DNA of 64,000 nucleotides from Bacillaceae bacterium S4-13-56 (GCA_040191315.1 JAWJLM010000001.1:1-64000), one strand, 5' to 3'; positions 35,500 to 45,343 are shown, counted from the first letter of the stretch. Program-made: numbers and translations. Notes: generated by a model not told the origin, from the sequence alone.

Positions 35500-36309
35500 T
35501 TGAAAGAACCTTTTCAAATGGTATCATCTTCTCTTTTAGCAATTGATGAATGGCAAAAAATTGAACCAACTCTTTCTGTGGGTTTCACAACCAAAATCGG
35601 AGGGGAAAGCAGAGCTCCGTACCAGTCTTTAAATCTTGCCTATCATGTGGCGGATGACCCGGATCGTGTTACAGAAAACCGGAAGAGAGTAGCTGAAGAT
35701 CTTGGATTTCCTCTTACCCAGTGGATCATGGGAGAACAGATTCACGGAAAAAAAGTGGTTCGAGTAGGAGGTAAGGATGCGGGATTAGGTTCTATAGACA
35801 ATCAAAGTAATATTGCACAAGTAGATGGGCTTATAACTAATGAAAAAAATCTATTATTAGTTGCTGCATTTGCAGACTGTACGCCCCTTTATTTTTGGGA
35901 TCCTGTTAGCGGTAATATTGGATTGGCACATGCAGGTTGGAGAGGGACGGTACAAGGAATTGGAACAGAAATGCTTCGCCAATTTTTAGAAGCTGGATCT
36001 AAAATGAAAGATATTAAGATAGCAATCGGTCCATGTATTGGTCAGCCGTATTATGAAGTTGACACTGTGGTGATTGATCAGATCCCAGCACAGTATCATC
36101 GAGAGTCAATGATCTCACAGGTTGATTTCGCTCATTATTTGTTGAACTTAAAGGAAGTAAATCGTCAAATTTTGTTGGATTTTGGGGCTTGCCCGGGAAA
36201 TATTCTCACTACAAACTACTGTACACACGAAGATTCTTCTCTGTTTTATTCACATCGAAGAGATCAAGGAAAAACAGGAAGAATGTTAGCTTATATCGGG
36301 AAAAGCTAG
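35500..36309 (+). CDS. pgeF: PgeF-type laccase-domain protein (YlmD)
   Basis: A 269-residue protein of the YfiH/YlmD family. Conserved zinc and active-site residues are visible in EQIHGKKVV, FADCTPLYF and LAHAGWRGTVQGI. Family members have been described as peptidoglycan editing factors, polyphenol oxidases and purine nucleoside phosphorylase/adenosine deaminases. TTG codons at 35497 and 35500 follow GAGGGG (35488-35493). The second gives the better spacing. It is co-transcribed with ylmE. Confidence 0.9.
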   Translation: MKEPFQMVSSSLLAIDEWQKIEPTLSVGFTTKIGGESRAPYQSLNLAYHVADDPDRVTENRKRVAEDLGFPLTQWIMGEQIHGKKVVRVGGKDAGLGSIDNQSNIAQVDGLITNEKNLLLVAAFADCTPLYFWDPVSGNIGLAHAGWRGTVQGIGTEMLRQFLEAGSKMKDIKIAIGPCIGQPYYEVDTVVIDQIPAQYHRESMISQVDFAHYLLNLKEVNRQILLDFGACPGNILTTNYCTHEDSSLFYSHRRDQGKTGRMLAYIGKS

Positions 36310-36322
36310 AAAGGGGTATATC

Positions 36323-36997
36323 ATGCCTGTAGCAAAAAACTTGGCACAAATAAAACAAAGAATTGAGGATGCATGTAAAAAATCCAATCGAAATCCTGAG
36401 GATATTCAAATAATAGCTGTTACTAAGTATGTTTCAAATGAAAGGGCAGCTGAAGCCTTGGAAGCTGGTATAAAACATTTTGGAGAAAATCGTGTAGAGG
36501 GAATACAGGCTAAGTTTACTTATTTTCAAGATAAAGCCCATTATCATTTCATTGGAACTCTCCAATCACGAAAAGTAAAAGAACTACTACCATACATAGA
36601 AATGCTACACTCACTCGATCGTGAATCGATTGCAAAAGAAATCGATAAACGCTCAGAAAGGGTCATTCCTTGCTTTGTTCAAGTGAATACAAGTGGAGAG
36701 GAATCTAAGCAAGGTTTAGATCCATCTGAGGTTGAAGCTTTTATCGAAAAGTTAGCCAATTACTCTAAGGTCAGGGTAGTAGGATTAATGACCATGGCCC
36801 CCTTAACGGAGAATCAAAGTAAGTTACGTGAGACTTTTACTAATCTTCGTGAACTAAAAGAAAAAATAGAGGCTAAAGGGTTGACTCATGCCCCTTGCCA
36901 CTTTTTATCTATGGGGATGAGTAATGATTTTGAGATTGCTATTGAAGAAGGAGCTACTCATGTACGTATAGGCTCCGCTCTCGTTGGCCATGAATAG
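36323..36997 (+). CDS. ylmE: YggS family pyridoxal phosphate homeostasis protein (YlmE)
   Basis: A 224-residue alanine-racemase-like TIM barrel that binds PLP. IIAVTKYVSNE carries the PLP lysine near residue 35. GENRVEGIQAK, HFIGTLQSRKVK, VNTSGEESKQGL and the C-terminal LSMGMSNDFEIAIEEGATHVRIG are diagnostic. The family maintains B6 and amino-acid homeostasis rather than racemising alanine. It starts 13 bases after pgeF. sepF, normally next, is absent. Confidence 0.95.
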   Translation: MPVAKNLAQIKQRIEDACKKSNRNPEDIQIIAVTKYVSNERAAEALEAGIKHFGENRVEGIQAKFTYFQDKAHYHFIGTLQSRKVKELLPYIEMLHSLDRESIAKEIDKRSERVIPCFVQVNTSGEESKQGLDPSEVEAFIEKLANYSKVRVVGLMTMAPLTENQSKLRETFTNLRELKEKIEAKGLTHAPCHFLSMGMSNDFEIAIEEGATHVRIGSALVGHE

Positions 36998-37077
36998 TTG
37001 ATACAAAATTACAATAAATAGGTGGACAAACCTAAAAGAAATGATTAAGGTAAAAGAGAAGAAGAGGTGGTGATTAT

Positions 37078-37338
37078 ATGTCAACGGTGATTAGTTTAAT
37101 AGGGACAATCATATATTTTTATAATATATTATTAATTATTTATATCCTTATGTCATGGTTTCCAGGAGCAAGGGAATCATCATTCGGAAAAATGCTAGCT
37201 AATTTGTGTGAACCTTATCTAGAGCCCTTCCGAAAAATTATTCCGCCATTAGGGATGATTGATATTTCACCAATTGTCGCTATTCTGGTTTTAAATTTTG
37301 CATCTAGAGGCGTAAATCAGCTTGCTTTCATGTTTTAA
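37078..37338 (+). CDS. ylmG: YggT family membrane protein YlmG
   Basis: An 86-residue protein with two hydrophobic helices (about 5-24 and 62-80) and the family motif [18 protein letters not shown] followed by [14 protein letters not shown]. YlmG/YggT proteins are linked to cell division and to osmotic tolerance, with no defined biochemistry. GAGGTGGTG precedes the ATG. It is followed by a terminator and then ylmH. Confidence 0.92.
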   Translation: MSTVISLIGTIIYFYNILLIIYILMSWFPGARESSFGKMLANLCEPYLEPFRKIIPPLGMIDISPIVAILVLNFASRGVNQLAFMF

Positions 37339-37344
37339 CATGAT

Positions 37345-37378
37345 CCCCCTTGCCGATTATTTTAGCAGGGGGGTTTTT
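37345..37378 (+). terminator. Terminator after ylmG
   Basis: A stem of about 9 bp (37345-37353 with 37365-37373, including one G-U pair) has an 11-nt loop and is followed by T5. Confidence 0.75.
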
Positions 37379-37405
37379 ACTTATTTATAGAAGGTGAATT
37401 GAGGA

Positions 37406-38179
37406 ATGAACATCTATCAACATTATCGTCCTGAAGAGCACCCATGGGTTGATTTGATTTTGTCATGGCAAGAAGAAGTGGGGACAACATATCAAAGAAA
37501 AAGAAGCGACTTTTTGAATCCAAGGGAACAATGGATCTTTCAATCGGTTATTGGAAAACACTCCGATTTTAAGTGGGAACTTTTTGGCGGTCATCCTGAA
37601 TCAGAAAGAAAACGTGCTATTTTAGCCCCATTTTACGAAGAAATTCAAATGAAAGATTTCGGGTTAAAGCTTTTAAGAGCTTCCTATCCAACAAAATTCA
37701 TGGATATTGGTCATCGTGATGTTTTGGGTTCTTTTATGTCCTTAGGCATAAAAAGAAGTAAACTAGGAGATTTATTTGTTCAGGATGGGATGATACAGAT
37801 TATGATAGATGAAGATATATCTTCATATGTTCAAATGAATTTAACTAAAATGAAAAATGCGTCAGTTTCTTTTCAAGAAATTGCATTGACTGAGATAAAA
37901 AAGAGTGATGAGAAATGGTTGGAAAATGAAGGAACTGTATCTTCTCCAAGGCTAGATGCTATACTTAAAGAAATTTATCGTCTATCCCGTTCAAAGGCTT
38001 CTGAAGCCATTACAAGAGGAATGATTAAAGTTAATCATCAGCTAGTTGAAGATCCAAGCTTTATTATCCAGGAAGGAGACATTCTTTCTTTTCGTGGGAA
38101 AGGAAGAGCGAAAATGGATAATTTTCATGGGGTCACAAAAAAAGACAAGCACCGTTTTTCATATAAAACCTTAAAATAG
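37406..38179 (+). CDS. ylmH: S4-domain RNA-binding protein YlmH
   Basis: A 257-residue protein. The N-terminal two thirds form the YlmH-specific domain (GGHPESERKRAILAPFY and FMSLGIKRSKLGDLFV). The C-terminal S4 RNA-binding domain (SSPRLDAILKEIYRLSRSKA through GDILSFRGKGR) covers about 180-240. B. subtilis YlmH has been implicated in recycling ribosomes stalled with peptidyl-tRNA and in division. It has GAATTGAGG upstream. rqcH, the main ribosome rescue gene, is also in this window. Confidence 0.92.
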   Translation: MNIYQHYRPEEHPWVDLILSWQEEVGTTYQRKRSDFLNPREQWIFQSVIGKHSDFKWELFGGHPESERKRAILAPFYEEIQMKDFGLKLLRASYPTKFMDIGHRDVLGSFMSLGIKRSKLGDLFVQDGMIQIMIDEDISSYVQMNLTKMKNASVSFQEIALTEIKKSDEKWLENEGTVSSPRLDAILKEIYRLSRSKASEAITRGMIKVNHQLVEDPSFIIQEGDILSFRGKGRAKMDNFHGVTKKDKHRFSYKTLK

Positions 38180-38269
38180 TCGTGAAAAAAGAAGGATTTT
38201 AAGGAATTACGTCGAAATAAAATGTTAATAGAAAATGAACCAGACACGAATATTAAGGAGGTGGCCCTT

Positions 38270-38794
38270 GTGCCATTAACGCCATTGGACATTCATAATA
38301 AAGAATTTACTCGTACATTTCGTGGATATGATGAGGATGAGGTAAACGAATTTTTGGATCAAGTAATTAAAGATTATGAATTTGTAATCAGAGAAAAAAA
38401 GGCACTTGAGGAACAAGTAGCTCAACTTAATGAAAAGTTAGGCCATTTTAATAATATTGAAGGGACTTTGAATAAGTCTATTTTAATTGCTCAAGAAACT
38501 GCAGAAGAAGTAAAGGGGAATGCGAAGAAAGAAGCTAAGCTTATCATTAAAGAAGCGGAGAAAAATGCTGATCGAATAATTAATGAATCTCTCTCTAAGT
38601 CTCGTAGTATTGCGTTAGAGGTAGAAGAGTTGAAGAAGCAGGCAAAAGTCTTTAGAACAAGATTAAAGATGATGGTTGAAGCTCAGCTAGATCTAATTGA
38701 TAATGATGATTGGGACGATATTTTTAATATAGAAAAGCTTGAAATAAATGAAGAGGAAGAATTTAATCGCCGGCTTGCAGAGAATAATTCTTGA
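38270..38794 (+). CDS. divIVA: Cell-division site protein DivIVA
   Basis: A 174-residue coiled-coil protein that senses negative membrane curvature at poles and septa and recruits MinJ, RacA and others. The lipid-binding N-terminal domain starts MPLTPLDIHNKEFTRTFRGY, in the usual DI-NKEF-RGYDEDEVNEFLD pattern. Two coiled-coil segments follow (about 30-62 and 70-140). AAGGAGGTGG selects the GTG at 38270. The frame upstream to 38222 lacks support. Its stop codon overlaps the -35 of the ileS promoter. Confidence 0.95.
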   Translation: MPLTPLDIHNKEFTRTFRGYDEDEVNEFLDQVIKDYEFVIREKKALEEQVAQLNEKLGHFNNIEGTLNKSILIAQETAEEVKGNAKKEAKLIIKEAEKNADRIINESLSKSRSIALEVEELKKQAKVFRTRLKMMVEAQLDLIDNDDWDDIFNIEKLEINEEEEFNRRLAENNS

Positions 38795-38819
38795 CGCAGA
38801 ACTTATTTTTACATATAAT
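38791..38819 (+). promoter_or_regulatory. Sigma-A promoter of the ileS T-box leader
   Basis: TTGACG (38791-38796), a 17-nt spacer and a perfect TATAAT (38814-38819). The -35 overlaps the divIVA stop. Confidence 0.85.
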
Positions 38820-38850
38820 TCAATAACATAATTGAATGATATGAACTACT

Positions 38851-39088
38851 ATGACAGGGATAGTACAATTTGAGCGATTTCATAAAGCGAGTCAGGGATG
38901 GTGAAAGCCTGAATGGAATTTAAATTGGAAGATCACCCTCGAGTATCCACTCGAAAGAGAACAAGTAGATGTGGACGTTTTATTCACGTTACGAATGCTT
39001 CAAGAGGATTGATGTTATCAGAAAACAACAATCTAAAAGGGTGGTACCGCGAGCTTTCTCGTCCCTTAGGGATGTGAAGGCTTTTTTA
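38851..39088 (+). promoter_or_regulatory. T-box riboswitch (isoleucine) upstream of ileS
   Basis: The T-box core GGGTGGTACCGCG is at 39039-39051, followed by a terminator (39052-39066 with 39068-39082 and T5). Stem I carries the AGTA-type box near 38862-38865 and, on its 3' side, the specifier triplet ATC (38932-38934) in GGAAGATCACC, an isoleucine codon that agrees with the downstream gene. Uncharged tRNA-Ile would pair with the specifier and T-box and prevent termination. The stem assignments are by eye. Confidence 0.92.
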
Positions 39089-39163
39089 TATGGTGTAAAA
39101 GATTGCTTGAGTTTTATTAAAATTGTCAATGATGGTAAAAAGAATTAGAAGGAGGAAATGGTG

Positions 39164-41920
39164 TTGGAATACAAAGACACATTGTTAATGCCAAAAACAG
39201 ATTTTCCAATGAGAGGAAATCTCCCCAATCGGGAACCTGTTCTCCAAAAGGAATGGGATGAACAAAACATTTATAAAAAGGTACAGGACCGAACCAAAGG
39301 GAGACCTTTATTTATTCTTCATGATGGCCCGCCATATGCAAATGGCGACATTCACATGGGTCATGCTTTAAATAAGATTTTAAAAGATATGATTGTTCGT
39401 TATAAATCTATGTCTGGATACCATGCCCCTTATGTTCCTGGTTGGGATACACATGGATTACCTATCGAAACTGCACTAACTAAAAACAAAAAAGTAGATC
39501 GCAAAAAGATGAGTGTGGCGGAATTTCGTCAACGCTGTGCAGAATATGCTTTAGAACAAATCGATCGTCAAAGAGAACAATTTAAGCAACTTGGAGTCCG
39601 TGGTGATTGGGAAAATCCCTATGTGACCTTAACAAAGGATTATGAATCTGCTCAGATTCAGGTTTTTGGAGAAATGGCTAAAAAGGGTTATATTTACAAA
39701 GGATTGAAACCAGTTTATTGGTCTCCATCAAGTGAGTCAGCTTTAGCTGAAGCCGAAATTGAATATTATGATAAACGTTCTCCATCTATTTATGTGGCCT
39801 TTGAGATTGCAGAAGGAAACGAATTCCTAAATGGAGAGGAAAAAATTATTATTTGGACGACAACTCCTTGGACTATTCCGGCAAACTTAGGAATTTCTGT
39901 CCATCCAGAAGTCACTTATTCTGTTGTGAAAGTAAAAGAGGAGAAGTTTGTCATTGCTCAAGACTTATTGGAAGAAGTTACAAAGGTGCTTGAGTGGGAA
40001 AATCCTGAGGTTGTAAAATCTTTCAAAGGTAAAGATATTGAGAATGTAAAGGCGAAACACCCTTTTTATGATCGAACTTCTTTAGTTATGGTTGGTGATC
40101 ATGTAACAACAGAAAGCGGAACTGGTTGTGTGCACACGGCTCCAGGTCATGGGGAAGATGACTTCTGGGTAGGGAAGAAATATGGCCTTGATACATTGTG
40201 CCCAGTTGATGATAAGGGGTATTTTACTTCGGAAGCCCCTGATTTTGAAGGATTGTTCTATGAAGACGCAAACAAAGCAATTACCGAGCGCTTAGAGTCA
40301 CAAAATGCTTTATTGAAATTAACTTTTATTACTCATTCCTATCCACATGATTGGAGAACAAAGAAGCCGACTATTTTCCGGGCAACAAGCCAATGGTTTG
40401 CTTCTATCAAAGACTTCAGAGATCAAATTCTTAAAGAGATTAATGAAGTAACGTGGGTTCCTAAGTGGGGAGAAACTAGATTATATAACATGGTTCGTGA
40501 TCGTGAAGATTGGTGTATTTCTCGCCAAAGAACATGGGGAGTGCCAATTCCAGTCTTTTATGGAGAAGATGGAGAGCCGATCATAACAGATGAAACAATC
40601 AATCATGTTTCCCAATTATTTAGAGAACATGGTTCTAATGTTTGGTTTGAGTGGGAAACAAAGGATCTACTACCTGAAGGATTTACATCAGATCATAGTC
40701 CAAATGGCAAATTCACAAAAGAAACGGATATTATGGATGTATGGTTTGACTCAGGATCTTCTCATCAGGCTGTCCTTGTAGAAAGAGAAGAACTCCAGAG
40801 ACCAGCAGATATGTATTTAGAAGGATCAGATCAATATAGAGGATGGTTCAATTCATCTCTTTCCACCTCTGTAGCTGTGACCGGGAAAGCTCCTTATAAA
40901 TCAATTTTAAGTCATGGATTTGCATTAGATGGAGAAGGCCGCAAAATGAGTAAATCCCTTGGGAATGTCGTTGTTCCTTCTAAAGTCATGAAGCAGCTTG
41001 GAGCTGACATTTTGAGGTTATGGGTTGCAAGTGTTGACTATCAAGCTGATGTAAGAATTTCAGATGATATCCTTAAGCAAGTAGCTGAGGTGTATCGAAA
41101 GATTAGAAACACTTTCCGATTCCTACTTGGGAATTTGCGCGATTTTGATCCTAAGGTAGATCGTGTACCTGTTGAACAACTTCAGGAAGTAGATCAATAT
41201 ATGCTGTTACGACTGCAAGAAGTTGTTAATCGAGTTCGTAAAGGGTATGATACCTACGAATATTCAACAATTTATCACACTGTGCAGAACTTCTGCACGA
41301 TTGACTTAAGTTCATTCTATTTAGACTTTGCTAAGGATATTTTATATATTGAAGCTAAGGATCATCCGCGTCGTCGTAGCATTCAAACGGTATATTATGA
41401 AACATTAACATCCTTGGTAAAGCTGTTGTCTCCAATCCTTTCTCATACAACTGATGAACTATGGAAGTTTATTCCTGGAGTAGAAGAGGAAAGCGTTCAG
41501 TTAACAGATATGCCTGAGCCTAAAGAGATGGAGGATCAACAAGAATTAAAGAAAAAATGGGATATGTTCATGGATGTAAGAGATGATGTCTTAAAGGCTT
41601 TAGAGGAAGCAAGAAATGAAAAGGTGATTGGAAAATCATTAGAAGCAAAAGTAACCATTGTTCCAAAAAATGAAGAGACAAAGAATTTGCTAAACAGCAT
41701 TGAACATCTTCACCAATTGTTAATTGTTTCAGGAATTGAATTAAAAGATAAAGATGATAACTCTAAGGAATATGACCATGTTTTTGTCAAAGTTTCTCCT
41801 TACGAGGGTGAAAAGTGTCAAAGATGTTGGGTTGTTTCAGAAGAAGTAGGATCAAATGATAAGCACCCGGACCTATGTCCACGATGTGCAACAATTATAG
41901 AAGAACACTATGTGAATTAA
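39164..41920 (+). CDS. ileS: Isoleucyl-tRNA synthetase
   Basis: A 918-residue class I aminoacyl-tRNA synthetase. The HIGH-type motif is in [18 protein letters not shown] (about residues 52-69) and KMSKS is in [12 protein letters not shown] (near 595). An editing domain (CP1) is inserted between them ([11 protein letters not shown]). The C-terminal zinc finger is CQRCW...CPRC. AAGGAGG at 39149-39155 suits the TTG at 39164, which gives the usual [14 protein letters not shown] start. The ATG at 39158 is only two bases from the site. Confidence 0.97.
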   Translation: MEYKDTLLMPKTDFPMRGNLPNREPVLQKEWDEQNIYKKVQDRTKGRPLFILHDGPPYANGDIHMGHALNKILKDMIVRYKSMSGYHAPYVPGWDTHGLPIETALTKNKKVDRKKMSVAEFRQRCAEYALEQIDRQREQFKQLGVRGDWENPYVTLTKDYESAQIQVFGEMAKKGYIYKGLKPVYWSPSSESALAEAEIEYYDKRSPSIYVAFEIAEGNEFLNGEEKIIIWTTTPWTIPANLGISVHPEVTYSVVKVKEEKFVIAQDLLEEVTKVLEWENPEVVKSFKGKDIENVKAKHPFYDRTSLVMVGDHVTTESGTGCVHTAPGHGEDDFWVGKKYGLDTLCPVDDKGYFTSEAPDFEGLFYEDANKAITERLESQNALLKLTFITHSYPHDWRTKKPTIFRATSQWFASIKDFRDQILKEINEVTWVPKWGETRLYNMVRDREDWCISRQRTWGVPIPVFYGEDGEPIITDETINHVSQLFREHGSNVWFEWETKDLLPEGFTSDHSPNGKFTKETDIMDVWFDSGSSHQAVLVEREELQRPADMYLEGSDQYRGWFNSSLSTSVAVTGKAPYKSILSHGFALDGEGRKMSKSLGNVVVPSKVMKQLGADILRLWVASVDYQADVRISDDILKQVAEVYRKIRNTFRFLLGNLRDFDPKVDRVPVEQLQEVDQYMLLRLQEVVNRVRKGYDTYEYSTIYHTVQNFCTIDLSSFYLDFAKDILYIEAKDHPRRRSIQTVYYETLTSLVKLLSPILSHTTDELWKFIPGVEEESVQLTDMPEPKEMEDQQELKKKWDMFMDVRDDVLKALEEARNEKVIGKSLEAKVTIVPKNEETKNLLNSIEHLHQLLIVSGIELKDKDDNSKEYDHVFVKVSPYEGEKCQRCWVVSEEVGSNDKHPDLCPRCATIIEEHYVN

Positions 41921-41923
41921 TAC

Positions 41924-41952
41924 AAAAGTCTGCTGTTTTCAGCAGACTTTTT
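41924..41952 (+). terminator. Terminator after ileS
   Basis: A perfect 12-bp stem (41924-41935 with 41940-41951) has loop TTTT and ends in T residues. Confidence 0.92.
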
Positions 41953-41961
41953 AAAAAGATA

Positions 41962-42254
41962 AAGTATAAAATTTGTCTAGCGCAAGCGCCCTATCGACTA
42001 GAGTCGGTTCCCTCCTCTCCATCGAAAAGTCAACATCGATGAAGGAGGTTCGGTTAAAAACGCGACATCCGATTACTCGGCCCACCGAAAACATTTGTCG
42101 CAACACCGAACTGACTCGCAGGATGCGAGCCCTCGTGAACCGTGTTTCCTTTGGGCCTACACGATGTAGGTCACCACACGATGTGACGGCTTTAGCCGAC
42201 GATCCTTAATCCACCGCCTTACGTCGATGATCAAGGGTGCTTGCGCTTTTCTTA
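41962..42254 (+). repeat. Dispersed intergenic repeat family 1, long copy D
   Basis: It opens with AAAGTATAAAATTTGTCTAG and closes with GGTGCTTGCGCTTTTCTTA like copies A and B, but is about 290 bp long and visibly richer in GC than its surroundings. Near its ends GCGCAAGCGCC and GGTGCTTGCGC form near-perfect terminal inverted repeats. Its interior is a chain of short perfect hairpins (42115-42120/42124-42129, 42156-42161/42165-42170 and 42188-42191/42194-42197). The 78-codon frame inside is not a gene. The remaining gap to 42446 holds no other element apart from a candidate regulatory site at 42383-42398. Confidence 0.75.
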
Positions 42255-42382
42255 ATATGTACGTGTGCTTTTCTTACTTTCATGTAACGATAAATAAATT
42301 CTTTAGAAACCTTCAAAAAAAGTTCACATGTTAGAAGGAAATATGGTAGGAAAATGTTTGAATTTTGTTTAAAATGAAAGTA

Positions 42383-42398
42383 GGTGAAAAAATTCACA
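42383..42398 (+). promoter_or_regulatory. Fnr/Crp-like palindrome upstream of the TorD-like gene
   Basis: GGTGA-N6-TCACA differs by one base from the Fnr/Crp-family box TGTGA-N6-TCACA, and its core GTGAAAAAATTCAC is a perfect palindrome. It ends 48 bases before the predicted start at 42447. I cannot place a -10 at the spacing expected for class II activation, so this is only a candidate. Confidence 0.3.
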
Positions 42399-42446
42399 AA
42401 GTTACTTAGGAAAACGCACCCAATTAGAAGGTGGAGGTTGGTGAAC

Positions 42447-43121
42447 ATGATAAGCTACGATGACAGGAGAATATTATTCTATAATCTGTTAGCAGAGAGC
42501 TTTGAGGGGAAAGTTACTAGCGACGTACTAGAAAAGTGGGTGTTTTTTCGTGATCATATAAAATTACAGCATTTTAATCAAGAAAAATCAATCATGCAAG
42601 AGTTAGATTCATTAGAAATTTTCATGACAAAAAATACAACAGAACTTAATCGAGATTTGGCTCAAGAGTATGGAAAGATTTTCTGGCAATTTACATGTAA
42701 TTCTATTTCATTTCATTTAAATGAGGCTGGATTTCATTTGAATGATTTAATGAATGAGCCTTATTTATTTGCATTATGTCTGAAGCACTCTAGTAAAACT
42801 GGGCTTCCAGAAGACCATATAGCTGTTCAACTTTATATGCTAACGGACATTACTACAAAAATGGATAGGGCATTTAAAGATGGGGAAAAAAAACATCAAG
42901 AAAAATATTTTTATTATTTCACCCTCTTTCACCAACACTTTATTCATACATGGATCACTCCTTTTGGAAAATGTATAAGTTGTAAAAGCTCTCTTCCATT
43001 TTATCCTCTTCTCATACAAGTACTAACGGAATTAATTGAAAAGGATAAAGACTTTATAAAAATTATGGAAGCTCAGAAACCGAATAAGAATGATATTTTA
43101 TCAAATGGGACGAAAAACTAA
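42447..43121 (+). CDS. TorD/DmsD-like molybdoenzyme chaperone (probable)
   Basis: A 224-residue, mostly helical protein. RRILFYNLLAESFEG at the N-terminus, a central EPYLFALCLKHS stretch, LPEDHIAVQLYMLTDIT (the TorD-family E/P-E-D-H signature, about 121-137) and FHQHFIHTWITPFGKCI (the H..H....W...F block) resemble TorD/NarJ-type chaperones, which bind twin-arginine signal peptides and apo-molybdoenzymes. No molybdoenzyme gene is nearby. GGTGGAGG supports the ATG at 42447. It is flanked by ileS and lspA, where B. subtilis has ylyA. The assignment is from pattern only. Confidence 0.6.
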   Translation: MISYDDRRILFYNLLAESFEGKVTSDVLEKWVFFRDHIKLQHFNQEKSIMQELDSLEIFMTKNTTELNRDLAQEYGKIFWQFTCNSISFHLNEAGFHLNDLMNEPYLFALCLKHSSKTGLPEDHIAVQLYMLTDITTKMDRAFKDGEKKHQEKYFYYFTLFHQHFIHTWITPFGKCISCKSSLPFYPLLIQVLTELIEKDKDFIKIMEAQKPNKNDILSNGTKN

Positions 43122-43152
43122 AAAGAAGCCAATGTGCTTCTTTTTAGTTTTT
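43113..43152 (+). terminator. Terminator after the TorD-like gene
   Basis: A perfect stem of about 16 bp, rich in A and T at its base (AAAACTAAAAAGAAGC and its complement), has loop CAATGT and is followed by T residues. Confidence 0.85.
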
Positions 43153-43251
43153 CTGGTATGAAAAAAAGTACCATGGAATAAGTAGGTGTTATTTCACTAA
43201 AGATATGCTAAAATTCAATAGGAATACAAACTAGAGTTGGAGGAAAAAAAG

Positions 43252-43710
43252 TTGTTGTATTATCTCTTATCGTTGGTTGTGATTTTTATTGATCAAATAA
43301 CCAAATATATGGTCTCTACTAGAATGGATCAAGGAGATTCTATTGAAGTTATTTCATCTTTCTTTTACATAACCTCTCACCGAAACCCAGGTGCTGCCTG
43401 GGGAATTTTAAAAGATCAGATGGTATTTTTCTACATAATTACGATCATTGTCGTCGTCTTCGTTATCTACTTTATTCAAAAATATGGGAAAACAAATCGA
43501 TTGTATGCGGTTGCACTTAGTTTAATATTAGGAGGAGCTATTGGGAATTTTATAGATAGGCTACTTTGGAAAGAAGTTATTGATTTCTTTGATTTTTATA
43601 TCTTCAACTATGATTATCCGATCTTCAATATAGCTGATTCTAGTTTGGTTGTCGGTGTGATCCTGGTCCTTATAGCTACTTGGAAAGATGAAAAGAAAAA
43701 AGGAGTGTAA
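43252..43710 (+). CDS. lspA: Lipoprotein signal peptidase (signal peptidase II)
   Basis: A 152-residue membrane aspartyl protease with four transmembrane helices. Catalytic Asp residues lie in GNFIDRLLWKEVIDFF and in FNIADSSLVVG. ITSHRNPGAAWGIL is also a family signature. It cleaves prolipoprotein signal peptides after lipidation. GGAGG at 43239-43243 favours the TTG at 43252 (or 43255) over the TTG at 43237, which overlaps the site. rluD follows three bases after the stop. Confidence 0.94.
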   Translation: MLYYLLSLVVIFIDQITKYMVSTRMDQGDSIEVISSFFYITSHRNPGAAWGILKDQMVFFYIITIIVVVFVIYFIQKYGKTNRLYAVALSLILGGAIGNFIDRLLWKEVIDFFDFYIFNYDYPIFNIADSSLVVGVILVLIATWKDEKKKGV

Positions 43711-43713
43711 AGC

Positions 43714-44628
43714 TTGTCAGAGCATAAAGAATGGATTGTAGAAAAACAACAGAGTGGTACTCGTATTGATAAAGTAATTACAGATGCAAGTAATGATATT
43801 TCAAGAAGCCAAGTTCAAGGTTGGATGGAAGAGTCTCTTGTGTTGGTTAATGGTTCAACAGTAAAAAGTAATTATAAGTGTAAAGAAGGAGACCGTATTG
43901 AGTGGAGCATTCCTAAAGTGGTCCCAGTTGATATACAGCCTGAAAATATTCCACTATCTATTCTTTATGAAGATGAAGTTTTGCTGGTTGTAAATAAACC
44001 AAAAGGAATGGTCGTTCATCCATCAGCAGGACATCAAACAGGAACCTTAGTTCATGCCCTCCTCTATCATTGTACAGATTTATCAGGTATAAATGGAGAG
44101 TTAAGACCTGGGATCGTTCATCGAATTGATAAAGACACTAGTGGTTTACTGTTAGTTGCTAAAAATGATCAAGCCCATATTCATTTGTCTAACCAACTAT
44201 CAGAAAAATCAATTACTCGGATATACGAAGCCATTGTTCATGGGGAGATATCTCATGACAAGGGTACGATCGATGCTCCTATTGGACGAGATCCAAATGA
44301 CCGTCAAAAAATGGCTGTTGTAGATGGTGGTAAGGACGCTATCACCCATTTCGAGGTTAAAGAGCGGTTCGAAAATTTCAGTTATGTGTGGTGTAAATTA
44401 GAAACTGGTCGAACGCATCAAATTCGCGTACACATGAACTATATAGGTCACTCACTTGCGGGTGATCCCAAATATGGGCCAAAGAAAACATTATCTGTGA
44501 ATGGGCAAGCATTGCATGCAAGGGTTCTTGGTTTTACACACCCTGTGTCAGGGGAATGGCTACAATTTGAGGTCGACCCTCCAAAGGAATTTGAAGACAT
44601 TTTACAACAATTACGTTCAAATCATTGA
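43714..44628 (+). CDS. RluD-type 23S rRNA pseudouridine synthase (YlyB)
   Basis: A 304-residue protein with an N-terminal S4 domain (TRIDKVITDASNDISRSQVQ) and an RsuA/RluA-type synthase domain. The catalytic Asp is in GIVHRIDKDTSGLLLVAKN (about 128-146). HQIRVHMNYIGHSLAGDPKYG is the conserved downstream block. It most likely modifies U in helix 69 of 23S rRNA, as RluD does, but RluC and RluD specificity cannot be separated here. It has a TTG start with AAAGGAGTG. Its stop overlaps the pyrR promoter. Confidence 0.9.
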   Translation: MSEHKEWIVEKQQSGTRIDKVITDASNDISRSQVQGWMEESLVLVNGSTVKSNYKCKEGDRIEWSIPKVVPVDIQPENIPLSILYEDEVLLVVNKPKGMVVHPSAGHQTGTLVHALLYHCTDLSGINGELRPGIVHRIDKDTSGLLLVAKNDQAHIHLSNQLSEKSITRIYEAIVHGEISHDKGTIDAPIGRDPNDRQKMAVVDGGKDAITHFEVKERFENFSYVWCKLETGRTHQIRVHMNYIGHSLAGDPKYGPKKTLSVNGQALHARVLGFTHPVSGEWLQFEVDPPKEFEDILQQLRSNH

Positions 44629-44652
44629 CAAATCCTTTTAGTAAGCTATAAT
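44625..44652 (+). promoter_or_regulatory. Sigma-A promoter of the pyr operon
   Basis: TTGACA (44625-44630), a 16-nt spacer and TATAAT (44647-44652), both perfect hexamers. The -35 overlaps the stop codon of the rluD-type gene. Confidence 0.88.
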
Positions 44653-44667
44653 CATAAGAGAATTATG

Positions 44668-45343
<676 letters not shown>

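Noticed and set aside
41973-42209. 78-codon basic frame after ileS
   Set aside because: It is the GC-rich interior of repeat copy D. Composition and hairpins explain the open frame.
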